Positions 26,435 through 35,349 of a DNA stretch of 64,000 bases are shown one piece after another. Each line of letters starts with the position of its first letter. Position 1 is the stretch's first letter. The position numbers were made by a program, and so were the translations under genes. The notes below the pieces were generated by a model. It worked only from the letters and a program-made list of their open reading frames with translations, had not been told where the DNA came from and did no database searches. Source of the DNA: Oscillatoria sp. CS-180 (lineage in GTDB: Bacteria > Cyanobacteriota > Cyanobacteriia > Phormidesmidales > Phormidesmidaceae); assembly GCF_028330965.1 (NCBI RefSeq), contig NZ_JAQMUB010000081.1, positions 62,001-126,000 of the forward strand, in the 5' to 3' direction.

Positions 26435-26962
26435 ATGACGTCGAAGCCTTCAGAGCGAACTGCCCAAGCAGAAGCTTTTTTTGCCGCCGGACAGCTTGCC
26501 TTTGAACGAGGGAACTATCGAGATGCTGTCATCGCCTTTGAAGAAGGAAATCGACTGGCCGGTGGAGCGACGCTGTTGGGGGGAAGCATCCAGCTCTGGC
26601 TAATGAACGCCTATTCTGCAGCAGGCAGACATCAGGATGCCGTTGTCCTTGGTGAGAAATTGGCTAAACATCCTGATCGAGATGTTCGTAAGCAGAGTCG
26701 GCGTGTCCTGGAAATCCTACAGGCTCCTCGGCTCAACCGTCGTGCTGATTGGCTTACCCCAATTCCTGATTTCAGCGAACTCGCTGAGAACGAAAGCGCT
26801 TTAGGTCAATATTCGACCTCTGTTACCAAACCGCGTCCCGCCCCCAAACCAGAAGCTCAACCTGAGAATCTAAGTCAGATGAATACCCGTGAGAATGGCT
26901 TTCTCTGGGTTGCGATCGCCCTTCTCGTGCTGATGCTGAGCGGAGCATGGTTGCTTCAGTGA
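26435..26962 (+). CDS. TPR-containing protein with a C-terminal membrane anchor
   Basis: Starting at ATG 26435 gives 175 residues; the frame opens upstream to 26303, but those 44 residues are not protein-like. Helical repeats resembling TPRs occupy residues about 10-110 (AFFAAGQLAFERGNYRDAVI and YSAAGRHQDAVVLGEKLAKH). A proline-rich linker and a single C-terminal helix LWVAIALLVLMLSGAWLLQ follow. This is a tail-anchored scaffold in the membrane; its partner is unknown. Confidence 0.65.
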   Translation: MTSKPSERTAQAEAFFAAGQLAFERGNYRDAVIAFEEGNRLAGGATLLGGSIQLWLMNAYSAAGRHQDAVVLGEKLAKHPDRDVRKQSRRVLEILQAPRLNRRADWLTPIPDFSELAENESALGQYSTSVTKPRPAPKPEAQPENLSQMNTRENGFLWVAIALLVLMLSGAWLLQ

Positions 26963-27024
26963 AGACGGTGCACTCTTGTCGGAATTTGCAACCCTTGGTG
27001 CGACATGATTCCAAGGTGCCATGT

Positions 27025-27471
27025 CTATTGCCGTTCGGCGACCTGTTTCAGGCGCTTGAGCTGGGCTTCCATATCTTGTTTTGTCCACGCTGCTGCAAAG
27101 GTATTAAACCCGAATGAGATCAGCGGGTTGGGGATCGTGAATTCAAAGCGGTTTAGCAGCAGTGTGCCGGATGGGTTGGGCTGACATTCCCAGCGATCGC
27201 GCCCTGAAAAAAATCCTTTGAACTCCCATACGATCAAGCCGGGCGCTCTTTCCACCACAGTGCTCATCAACGCGGGTGTCAGAACGGGAATTTGGACCAT
27301 AAACCGACTTTTGCCTCCCAGGTCTGTATTCCAAGTGTCATCTACGGGTTCACATTTGAGAGCTGGGTTGAGCCAACGGTGCATGAGGGTGCGATCAACG
27401 ATGCATTTTTCGACTGTCGTCGCGCTGGCCCTGATTTGGATAGATTGCTCAAACACTTTGGGACTGGACAT
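27025..27471 (-). CDS. SRPBCC/START-like superfamily protein
   Basis: The 148-residue protein has the helix-grip fold pattern: an opening FEQSIQIRASATTVEKCIVD, a first helix MHRWLNPALKCEPV and successive strands ending with the long C-terminal helix (FAAAWTKQDMEAQLKRLKQV). Length is typical. These proteins bind hydrophobic ligands; the ligand here is unknown. It is convergent with the TPR gene. Confidence 0.75.
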   Translation of the reverse strand: MSSPKVFEQSIQIRASATTVEKCIVDRTLMHRWLNPALKCEPVDDTWNTDLGGKSRFMVQIPVLTPALMSTVVERAPGLIVWEFKGFFSGRDRWECQPNPSGTLLLNRFEFTIPNPLISFGFNTFAAAWTKQDMEAQLKRLKQVAERQ

Positions 27472-27837
27472 CGTTTCGTTTCGCTAAGGTGGAGTGATCT
27501 AGAGAATTCATTATAAGAACAATAAAAAACTTTCGGTAGATCTTAAAAGCCATACGTTGAGGCACTTTCAGCCTTTTCAGATACCTCTACTTCGACATCG
27601 CAATGTGCGCTCCATCAAAATTTTCTATCCAATGAAAGCCTTCTGGGGTTGTGTTAAGGGTAATTTCACGTAACTATAGCTGCGTAAGCAAACCCGATAG
27701 TGTGGGTCAAACAGACTGTAAATCACGGTCGAATCTGCCAGAAATTATCGGGAAATCGTACCTTAGCAACCACGATGGTCAGTCTTCCTAACTCACCTGT
27801 GACTACATGGGTGTCTACCTCTTTGGAGGCACCTTCT
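27472..27837. other. Divergent promoter region
   Basis: The gap separates the SRPBCC gene from the MscS-like gene, facing apart. The rightward frame is open from 27700, but a GGAGG at 27825-27829 fixes its start at 27838, leaving this region non-coding. No other feature is evident. Confidence 0.4.
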
Positions 27838-29499
27838 ATGATGGCTCAAGTCAACACGGCTCCTTTAGAGAATTTTGTTGACGAGATGAGCCGCACCTTG
27901 GGTTCGTTTTTGCCTAGCCTCATATGGGCGATCATTATTTTGATCGTGGGATGGGTTGTGGCGACAGTTGCAGCGTCTCTCATCAAGAACCTGCTTAAAA
28001 GAACGAATTTAGATGACCGTCTCGCCAATATGATCATGGGGCGAGATACCAATCGCGATACGCCTGTTGAACAGTGGGTTGCCACCGCTGTCTACTGGAT
28101 TATCTTAGTTTTCACGCTGGTAGCTTTTTTGAATGCCCTCAATTTAGAGGTCGTTTCTGAGCCACTCAATGATTTTCTGCGAGAGATTTTCCAGTATTTG
28201 CCTCGCATTGGCGGAGCGCTCGTTTTGTTGGGAGTTGCCTGGGCGATCGCGACAATCGTCAAAGTCTTGGTTACTCAGGGATTAGCGCGATTCAACTTGG
28301 ATGATCGTCTATCACAGCAGATGGGGGGTGAGCGTAGCCCTGTCATGCTTAACGAAACAGTTGGAAATATCCTCTATTGGTTCATTTTCCTGCTGTTTGT
28401 TCCTCTTATTCTGAGCGCGTTGGACCTCCCTGGTCTACTCGCTCCAATTGAGTCTTTAATCGATCAGTTCCTCACTGCTATTCCTCGGATTCTGATGGCG
28501 GCGATCATTCTAGTGGTTGGCTGGTTCATCGCTCGGATTGTCCGTGACATTGTGACCAATCTCTTGCAGGCTACTCAGATTGACCAGCTTGGGGAACGCT
28601 TCGGGCTGTCCTCGACAAGTACTCGGCCAACGGCTCCGACGGGCACAACTAGCACAACTATTGGTGCAGCTGATGTCTCAACAACGCCTAGCACGGACAC
28701 CGATAGTGGATTGTCGCTATCCAAGCTAGTCGGCACCATCGTCTTTGTCTCAATTCTCATTTCTGCGGTTATAGCCGCTCTTAATGAGTTAGATATTGAC
28801 GCAATTTCTGGTCCGGCCATTTCAATGCTGGAGCAGATTCTGGCAACCATCCCGCAGATTATAATGGCGGGTGTCGTGTTGGCCGTGGCCTATGTTGTTG
28901 GTCAATTTGTGTCTGATTTAGTCACCAGCCTGCTTAGAGCCGCTGGATTCGACAACATCTTTAATGCTCTGGGATTACCAGAACTTTCTGCACAAACGTC
29001 TCAGACAGTGATTGATGCTGAGGGGCGTCCGACCACACGGGTTGCACCAGCAGGCCGTTCTCCATCAGAGATCGCAGGTTTGGTGGCTTTGGTTGGTATT
29101 GTCCTGTTTGGTGCCATCACGGCAACTGAAATTCTCGGGTTTGAAACGCTAACAGCAACGGTTCAAGCCATTCTCAGGATTTTTGCTCGTGTCTTGAGTG
29201 GCTTGGTTGTATTCGCTATTGGTTTGTACTTTGCTAACTTGGCTTTCCGCCTGATTAGCAATATGGGGGGCGGTCAGGCCAATTTCTTAGCTCAAGCGGC
29301 TCGCATTGCCATCATTACTCTGGTGGGAGCTATGGGGCTGCAACAGATGGGTGTCGCGACGGACATTGTGAATCTGGCGTTTGGTCTATTGCTGGGTGCC
29401 TTTGCCGTTGCGATCGCGATCGCCTTCGGTCTCGGTGGACGCGATATTGCTTCTGAGCAAGTTCGCGAATGGCTAAATGCCTTCAAACGGAAGCAGTAG
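27838..29499 (+). CDS. Multi-repeat mechanosensitive-channel-like membrane protein
   Basis: With start ATG 27838 (GGAGG eight bases upstream) the protein is 553 residues. It contains five similar units, each an amphipathic stretch plus paired helices, with motifs such as LPSLIWAIIILIVGWVVATV, LPRIGGALVLLGVAWAIATI, IPRILMAAIILVVGWFIARI and IPQIIMAGVVLAVAYVVGQF. This is the conserved TM-helix repeat (Pfam 05552) of the MscS superfamily. It ends in AFGLGGRDIASEQVREWL, the pore-helix end of MscS proteins, and lacks the cytoplasmic beta domain. It probably responds to osmotic or membrane stress; ion conduction is inferred. Confidence 0.8.
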   Translation: MMAQVNTAPLENFVDEMSRTLGSFLPSLIWAIIILIVGWVVATVAASLIKNLLKRTNLDDRLANMIMGRDTNRDTPVEQWVATAVYWIILVFTLVAFLNALNLEVVSEPLNDFLREIFQYLPRIGGALVLLGVAWAIATIVKVLVTQGLARFNLDDRLSQQMGGERSPVMLNETVGNILYWFIFLLFVPLILSALDLPGLLAPIESLIDQFLTAIPRILMAAIILVVGWFIARIVRDIVTNLLQATQIDQLGERFGLSSTSTRPTAPTGTTSTTIGAADVSTTPSTDTDSGLSLSKLVGTIVFVSILISAVIAALNELDIDAISGPAISMLEQILATIPQIIMAGVVLAVAYVVGQFVSDLVTSLLRAAGFDNIFNALGLPELSAQTSQTVIDAEGRPTTRVAPAGRSPSEIAGLVALVGIVLFGAITATEILGFETLTATVQAILRIFARVLSGLVVFAIGLYFANLAFRLISNMGGGQANFLAQAARIAIITLVGAMGLQQMGVATDIVNLAFGLLLGAFAVAIAIAFGLGGRDIASEQVREWLNAFKRKQ

Positions 29500-29628
29500 A
29501 CCTTTTATGGCGGTTTCCCTAAAGGCAGTTCCCTTTCTCGCTAAGGCGATAAAACTGACGAGAGAGTCTACCACTCGTTGTATTGAATCTGGGTTCACCA
29601 GGTTGCTGATGTCAATGAGGCAAGTTGT

Positions 29629-29735
29629 GGCTAAGTCATTCAGGCTCGTGCACCAATAGCATCTGGGTGCTGAGGGCATAGCCGATGGCTTGCCGTCTTG
29701 TCCTGACGGAACTGCCAAGGCTGCATCTCCCATTT
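29629..29735 (+). repeat. Dispersed repeat family A, copy 3
   Basis: Reads GGCTAAGTCATTCAGGCTCG, TGCACCAATAGCATCTGGGT, GCTGAGGGCATAGCCGATGG and CGTCTTGTCCTGACGGAA. It fills much of the 29500-29859 gap between co-oriented genes. I see no gene in the rest of that gap. Confidence 0.75.
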
Positions 29736-29859
29736 ATTGGCCTTTGGCGATATTGGGTCATCTCAATCACCTTCACTGTTGCGACAGCGGAGGTGATTTT
29801 GTGATTCAGGGGATAGGCAGCTATAGTAAACAACACCTCATTTCACAGGCATTCTGATC

Positions 29860-30078
29860 GTGGCAAATGACATGAACAGTGACGATATTGCTCGTTATGT
29901 TGAACAAACCGATAGTCTGTCCAAACCCTGGATTTTGATTCAATGGCGATTGCAGAAGCTGAAGGAACAGAAATCTGAAATGGATCCTGAGGTATATGTG
30001 CAAGAGCTAGCACGTCTGCATCAATCCCTCATGAATTTGGGAGAGTGGTGGGTGGGTAGAGAGGATGAGGTATTTTGA
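29860..30078 (+). CDS. Small conserved protein translationally linked to the PPK1-like gene
   Basis: This 72-residue protein begins at GTG 29860. It is hydrophilic and helical: DDIARYVEQTDSLSKPWILI and QWRLQKLKEQKSEMDPEVYV form a probable coiled helix pair. It ends nine bases before the PPK1-like start, so the two are co-translated. I do not recognise the family. The GTG lacks a strong ribosome-binding site, and an ATG four codons later is an alternative start. Confidence 0.6.
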   Translation: MANDMNSDDIARYVEQTDSLSKPWILIQWRLQKLKEQKSEMDPEVYVQELARLHQSLMNLGEWWVGREDEVF

Positions 30079-30087
30079 GGGGGCTAT

Positions 30088-32217
30088 ATGTTGCCACCAT
30101 CAGGCCATTTGGCGAGTGGGCACACACCACGACTGTTTGATCGAGAGTTGAGCTGGATTGCATTTAATCGCCGTTTGCTTTATGAGGTTGCAGATAGCGC
30201 ACAGCCCATCTTGGATCGCCTGCTCAAGCTCTCTCAGGCTTCTGCAGCTTTAGATGAATACTTCATGGTCAAGGTGCCGTTTCTCAAGGGGTTGCATGGA
30301 CCCTTGACAGGTGCTCCAGATGCCGCCCCTTTTCGGCATATTCACGCCTATCTCAAAGTATTAGTGGCGCGGCAACAAGCTCATTTTGTTTCCAACCTCA
30401 AACCTCATCTAGCTCAGCAAGATATCCACCTGCTGGACTACGGCGAGTTAAGCGATTTTCAAATTAAGCATTGTCAACATCGGTTTGAAGATGAAGTTGC
30501 GCCTATTTTGACGGCTTTGACAACATCGCCAGAAGAGGTAACACCTGATTTTTCGAACCTCAGCTTGAATTTGGCGGTGTGCCTAGAGTTGCATGGACAA
30601 AAGCAGCTGAGTTGGGTCAAGCTACCCCGCGTGCTATCGCGCTTCATGATCTTTCCCAAGGTATCAACAGAGGAGGGTTGGGTAGCCGTTCCTTTAGAAC
30701 AGGTTGTTGCTGCTTACTTGCCAAAAATCTTCCCGACTTACACCTTTCTGGGTTGCTTTCCGTTTCGAGTCACTCGCAGCGCTGACCTAGGAACCCTCGA
30801 CTCTGAAACAGCCAACCTGATGGAAATGATTCAGGAGAGTTTACAACAGCGGCAGCAACAACAGCAGGCCGTGAGGCTAGAGGTTTTACAGTCTATGCCG
30901 GCTTGGGTGCGATCGCATCTCATGGCACATCTCAATCTCATACCGGAGGATACCTACAGTCTCAGTGGCTGTCTTGGCCTCAGCGATTTGAAGGAATTGA
31001 CTCGTTTGCCGCGACCAGACTTGCGTTCTCCCAACTGGAAACCTGTCGTACCTATGGTGTTGACGTCCTCTGCCAGACCCTCACTACGGTCCTTCACGTC
31101 AGGGCTACCAAACGTTTCCGAAAACCTATTTGCGCAGATTGCTAAGCGCGATCTACTGCTGCATTTCCCATATCACTCCTTTGCTGCGACGGTCGAACAA
31201 TTTATTGCCCAAGCAGCTGTTGACCCCTCGGTCCTAGCGATCAAGATGACGCTGTATCGCACAGCGATTGATGCCCCCATTGTGCGATCACTCATTACGG
31301 CAGCGAAAGCAGAAAAGCAGGTTGTCGTCTTAGTTGAACTCACAGCGCCCTTGGATGAAGCGATTAATATTCATTGGGCCAAAAGCTTAGAAAAAGCAGG
31401 TGCCCATGTGGTCTATGGGGTTGTGGGTTTTAGAACGCATACAAACCTCGCGCTAATTGTCCGCCAAGAAGCTGAGCATATTCGTCAGTACGCTTACATC
31501 GGCACGGGAGATTATTTACCGGATCGGCCTGAGCCTTATGCAGACCTAGGACTCTTGACCAGCCGTTCTGAGGTGGGCATCGATCTCAACCATCTTTTTA
31601 ATTTCCTTACCGGATGCTCTCGCCATGTTGATTACACAACGCTGATGGTGGCACCTGAAAAGCTAAGAGCACAACTCAAGGATTTAATTGCACGGGAAGC
31701 TCAACACGCTCAGGCAGGCCGAGCCGCACGATTGATTGTGAAACTGAATTTGCTGGCTGACCCTGATTTGATCGAAGCTCTGTACGCTGCTTCGCAGGCT
31801 GGCGTAGAAATTGACTTGATTGTGCGCGGTATTTGCCGTCTCCGTCCTGGCGTGGAGGGAATGAGCGATCGCATTCAAGTGGTCAGCGTTTTAGGTCAGT
31901 ATGTTGAGCACAGTCGCACCCTCTATTGCTGCAATGGGAACAAACCTGAAGCGTGGATTGGCACGGCTGACTGGACCCCTCGTGGATTAGATGAACGCAT
32001 CGAAGTAATGGTCCCTCTCAAAGAGAGTGAACTGATTGTCAGCGTCTACCAACAGCTGGAATGCCTCCTGGCAGACAATCAAAACAGTTGGCGATTGAGC
32101 CCCACGGGTCAGTACATCAAACAGCATCCCCCTTTAGACGAACCCATGTTATCCGCACAAGCACAGTTTCAGCATCAAGCCCGCAGTCGAAAACAGATTT
32201 CACAGGTCCCTAACTAG
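30088..32217 (+). CDS. ppk1-like: Polyphosphate kinase 1 homologue, probably catalytically inactive
   Basis: The 709-residue protein has all four PPK1 domains in order: N-terminal helical (RELSWIAFNRRLLYEV), head domain, and the two phospholipase-D-like C-domains (KMTLYRTAIDAPIVRSLI, RQYAYIGTG, EHSRTLYCC and GTADWTPRGLDERIEV). Against E. coli PPK1, recalled from memory, the auto-phosphorylated His region KIHAK reads RTHTN (Lys lost); the ARFDE Arg (R405) reads APLDE; NLDEF Asn45 reads ALDEY; and GTGNF reads GTGDY with the following KTARLY segment replaced. The His corresponding to H435 and the EHSR His (H592) remain. A kinase is doubtful; a polyphosphate-binding or regulatory role is inferred. 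Confidence 0.85.
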   Translation: MLPPSGHLASGHTPRLFDRELSWIAFNRRLLYEVADSAQPILDRLLKLSQASAALDEYFMVKVPFLKGLHGPLTGAPDAAPFRHIHAYLKVLVARQQAHFVSNLKPHLAQQDIHLLDYGELSDFQIKHCQHRFEDEVAPILTALTTSPEEVTPDFSNLSLNLAVCLELHGQKQLSWVKLPRVLSRFMIFPKVSTEEGWVAVPLEQVVAAYLPKIFPTYTFLGCFPFRVTRSADLGTLDSETANLMEMIQESLQQRQQQQQAVRLEVLQSMPAWVRSHLMAHLNLIPEDTYSLSGCLGLSDLKELTRLPRPDLRSPNWKPVVPMVLTSSARPSLRSFTSGLPNVSENLFAQIAKRDLLLHFPYHSFAATVEQFIAQAAVDPSVLAIKMTLYRTAIDAPIVRSLITAAKAEKQVVVLVELTAPLDEAINIHWAKSLEKAGAHVVYGVVGFRTHTNLALIVRQEAEHIRQYAYIGTGDYLPDRPEPYADLGLLTSRSEVGIDLNHLFNFLTGCSRHVDYTTLMVAPEKLRAQLKDLIAREAQHAQAGRAARLIVKLNLLADPDLIEALYAASQAGVEIDLIVRGICRLRPGVEGMSDRIQVVSVLGQYVEHSRTLYCCNGNKPEAWIGTADWTPRGLDERIEVMVPLKESELIVSVYQQLECLLADNQNSWRLSPTGQYIKQHPPLDEPMLSAQAQFQHQARSRKQISQVPN

Positions 32218-32501
32218 CAGCAACTCCAATGTAATGCTTGTGTGCATTCACTATCGATTCCTATATTTTTTTGGGAAACTTATTGATAAGTAGGCTGCTG
32301 TGAGTATTTTTAGGAAGGGGTCTGAGGCGGTGCCCTTAAGTGGGAGTGCCTAACTCTCTAAACGTCCCAAACATGCTTGGTTAATTCATAGGAGTCTACT
32401 TAGTACTAAATACAGGTGTGTAGCAAAAGGCAGAAAACATAAATGCCGATTTTGCGTCTTGGAAAAACTTTTATTGATAGGTTTTCTGCAAACGCCACAT
32501 T

Positions 32502-33518
32502 ATGAACTCAGCTTATAATCCTTTCTTCATCGTTGGTTGCCCTCGTTCTGGAACAACCTTATTACAGGTTCTCCTAGACTCTCATCCCCATGTCTGTATC
32601 CCACCAGAGAGTTTTATCTTCACCCGCTTTTCAGATATTTTTCAAACCTATGGCGATCTTCAAGACAGCAAAAATCTCAAGATGCTCATTGAGGACTTGT
32701 TGACAGACGAACGTATCAAAGAATGGAAAATTCAAGCATCTCCTAGTGAGGTCCTGAATTCGGTTCCTGAATCGTCAGTCCAAGGTGCCATTACGGCACT
32801 ATTCGAGACCTATGCTCGACAGGAGAAAAAGTCCTTTTGGGGTGATAAGACTCCACAGCATACATTTAATTTGGACGAAATCAAAAAAGTTTTTCCTGAA
32901 GCAAAAATCATCCATTTGGTGCGCGACGGTAGAGACGTTGCTGAATCCCTGAACAGAGTTTACTTAGGTCCTAAAAGTATCTATAAAATTGCCAAATACT
33001 GGAATGCTTATATTTCAGCATTTCGAGAGTTCAAAAAGAACCATTGTGAAAAAGATTTTATAGAAATTCAATATGAGGATTTGACCATCGACCCTAATAC
33101 TCAAGTTCAACGTATTTTTAGCTTTCTAAACATTGACGCAACAGAAATCAATTTTCAGCAAGCCAAGAATACAGACAGGAAAGAACAGTATCACGGTATG
33201 GCAATTCACCATCAGGCAGTGACGGAGCCTGTTTCCAGAAAAAAGGTCGGTGTTTTTAAGACTACTTTTTCTGAGCGGCAAATAGCCATTTTTGAAACGA
33301 TCGCAGGTGATTCTCTGGAAGCCTATGGTTATCCTCTCGTGTCATCTAAGACAGTTGAAGTCGGTCCCTTCGAACGGATTAAATTCTTTTGGCAAGATTA
33401 TGTTGTCCGCTATGCTCGTAAGTTCTTAGGGGTGAAATCCTTTTTGCTGCTGCTCGAACAGCTTCGCCTAGCTATCCAGCTACAGATTCGAAAATTTCTA
33501 AGATCCTTTCGCTATTGA
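32502..33518 (+). CDS. PAPS-dependent sulfotransferase family protein
   Basis: The 338-residue protein begins MNSAYNPFFIVGCPRSGTTL: GCPRSGTTLLQ is the 5'-phosphosulfate-binding loop. IIHLVRDGRDVAESLNRVYL (about residue 140) is the 3'-phosphate-binding motif. FIEIQYEDLTIDP and the overall size fit the Sulfotransfer_3 family. The basic C-terminal 50 residues are extra. It lies just upstream of a Wzx-like flippase, so a sulfated surface glycan is the inferred acceptor. There is no obvious operon terminator between them. Confidence 0.85.
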   Translation: MNSAYNPFFIVGCPRSGTTLLQVLLDSHPHVCIPPESFIFTRFSDIFQTYGDLQDSKNLKMLIEDLLTDERIKEWKIQASPSEVLNSVPESSVQGAITALFETYARQEKKSFWGDKTPQHTFNLDEIKKVFPEAKIIHLVRDGRDVAESLNRVYLGPKSIYKIAKYWNAYISAFREFKKNHCEKDFIEIQYEDLTIDPNTQVQRIFSFLNIDATEINFQQAKNTDRKEQYHGMAIHHQAVTEPVSRKKVGVFKTTFSERQIAIFETIAGDSLEAYGYPLVSSKTVEVGPFERIKFFWQDYVVRYARKFLGVKSFLLLLEQLRLAIQLQIRKFLRSFRY

Positions 33519-33578
33519 TGGCAGTTACTCACGACAATACTTGTTGCCATCGCTGTAGACCTATGCTTAGAACAGTTG

Positions 33579-33674
33579 TAGCGGCCTACATTTGAGTCAA
33601 GCACACGCCATTCCTATTCTTATTCCCTACTCCCCTAAGACACTGAGATGGACTTAACCAAGCTGCACAGGGTG
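33579..33674 (+). repeat. Dispersed repeat family B, long copy
   Basis: It begins GCGGCCTACATTTGAGTCAA, passes through GCACACGCCATTCC and TTCCCTACTCCCC, and ends CTGAGATGGACTTAACCAAG CTGCACAGGGT. It is the plus-strand counterpart of the 8309-8412 copy with nearly full-length similarity. It lies between the sulfotransferase and flippase genes. Confidence 0.7.
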
Positions 33675-33773
33675 ATAAGAAGACTAAAGCGACTACTGTG
33701 TATGACATTGAGTCATCCTTCTGTGTTTGTCTTTTTACCTTTTGCTATCAATAAAGCCTGAAAAATTGTTGTC

Positions 33774-35177
33774 ATGAGATTATTATCACGCTTTGATTTA
33801 TCTTATGTTTACGCATTTCTAGGTGAAGCGACTCTCGCCCTCAATTTCGTTCTCTACATCTTCATTGCTCGCATCCTAGGGCCAGAACAGTTTGGGATCT
33901 TTGCCGCCGCGATCGCTCTTGCGGGCATCCTTTCACTCTTCATCCAGTTTGGACTACCCCGCTTTACGAACCGTGAGATTGCTGCTCAGCCTGAAACCGC
34001 AACTCGATCAATTGCTCTATTTCTGTTAGTCGAATGCTTGACATCGCTAGCGGTACTGATTGTATTTCTTCCCTTTGCGCTGGTATTTGGTTATCGAGAA
34101 AAGGTTTTAGCAGTCTACTATTTGGCATTGATAGCCGAAGTCGGACGAGCCGTCATTCTGACATTGCGCAATGCGATCAAAGGGCTAGGCTGGTTTCGTT
34201 CCGAGAGCATCGTCGTTTTTATTGAACGAACGGTTGTTTTTTTACTCGCTGCTCTGGTTCTGTTTAGAACTCAAAACTTAGTTCTAGTGATTAGCGCGAT
34301 GGCGATCGCTAGAGTCGCCTTTAGCCTTAGTCTCCTGTTTTATCTCAGCCGAAAAGTGAGAGTTTTCTCACCAATTCGTTGGGCAAAAATCATTACAACG
34401 ATCAAGGCAGCCTATCCCTTCGCTATCTCAGGTGTATTGTGGATTCTGTACTATCAGGTTGATATTGTGATGTTGGAGGCATTATCAACCAAGGCAGAAA
34501 CAGGGTTTTATAGTGCTTCTTATCGAGTTTTAGAAATATTTTCAGCTTTGCCAAGGGTTATTTTCTACGTTATTTTTACGCGCTTAGCTAAATATCAAGT
34601 CAGCGCGCCTGAACGACTTTCAGAGCAGCTGTATAAAGCCACTCGGCTATTATTACTTACAGTTATCCCCCTGGTTTTCTTGGCAGGCACTTTTCAAACC
34701 AACCTGATACAAGCTCTTTATAGTGACGAGTTCACGCGATCCATTCAGTCGCTTTCAATCTTGCTGCCTAGCTTAGCCGTCAAGGTATTCGGAACGATTT
34801 CGGAGCAGTTTTTACAGGCTACGGGTAAGGAGCGCAAAGTACCGAGGATTTTGATGGCTGCCGCACTTTCTAATGTTGTTGTAAATGCTGTTTTAATTCC
34901 TCGATTTGCATCCGTTGGGGCTGCGATCGCAACGCTACTCAGCGAATGCATTATGGCAACATTTGGCCTGAGAATTTTAGCTCAGACTGGCTATAGCCGA
35001 GCCAGCCTTAACATTGTCCTCATTGCTATACTCAGCTTTTTCATCACTACCATTCCCACCCTAATTCTCTATGGTTTATCTCCCCTCATTGGCGGGGTTT
35101 TGGCCCTTCCCTGTATCGCTTTGCTGCTCTATCGTATGAAGCCTAGCTACTTCAAAGAATCCAGTGCTGATGTTTAG
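33774..35177 (+). CDS. Polysaccharide/oligosaccharide flippase, Wzx-like (MOP superfamily)
   Basis: The 467-residue protein has about 14 hydrophobic helices with no large soluble domain. The opening YVYAFLGEATLALNFVLYIF and the following ARILGPEQFGIFAAAIAL match the polysaccharide biosynthesis/flippase fold. Motifs such as SGVLWILYYQVDIVMLEALS (about residue 220) and the C-terminal hydrophobic block fit. It probably flips lipid-linked glycan units across the inner membrane for the adjacent sulfotransferase/glycosyltransferase set. Confidence 0.85.
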   Translation: MRLLSRFDLSYVYAFLGEATLALNFVLYIFIARILGPEQFGIFAAAIALAGILSLFIQFGLPRFTNREIAAQPETATRSIALFLLVECLTSLAVLIVFLPFALVFGYREKVLAVYYLALIAEVGRAVILTLRNAIKGLGWFRSESIVVFIERTVVFLLAALVLFRTQNLVLVISAMAIARVAFSLSLLFYLSRKVRVFSPIRWAKIITTIKAAYPFAISGVLWILYYQVDIVMLEALSTKAETGFYSASYRVLEIFSALPRVIFYVIFTRLAKYQVSAPERLSEQLYKATRLLLLTVIPLVFLAGTFQTNLIQALYSDEFTRSIQSLSILLPSLAVKVFGTISEQFLQATGKERKVPRILMAAALSNVVVNAVLIPRFASVGAAIATLLSECIMATFGLRILAQTGYSRASLNIVLIAILSFFITTIPTLILYGLSPLIGGVLALPCIALLLYRMKPSYFKESSADV

Positions 35178-35229
35178 TCCTATAGCCATCCCAGATGATT
35201 TCTAGGGATAAGCAGGCGTGATCCAAATA

Positions 35230-35300
35230 CAGCGGTGTGCACGTGAAGCAAGTACACTCTGTTCCCCGTCACCGACTCCTTGTTCCCTTAAGAACTTGAC
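35230..35300 (+). repeat. Dispersed repeat family B, diverged copy
   Basis: Contains AGCGGTGTGCACGTGAAGCA, AGTACACTCTGTTCCCCG and CCTTGTTCCCTTAAGAA, the family B order of AAGCA-ACAC-pyrimidine tract-CTTAAGA but with more mismatches. It sits in the gap between the convergent flippase and TauE genes. Confidence 0.45.
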
Positions 35301-35349
35301 GGCCATAAGCAACATGAGTCAGGCCGTAGGATCACCACAATCCGCAATA

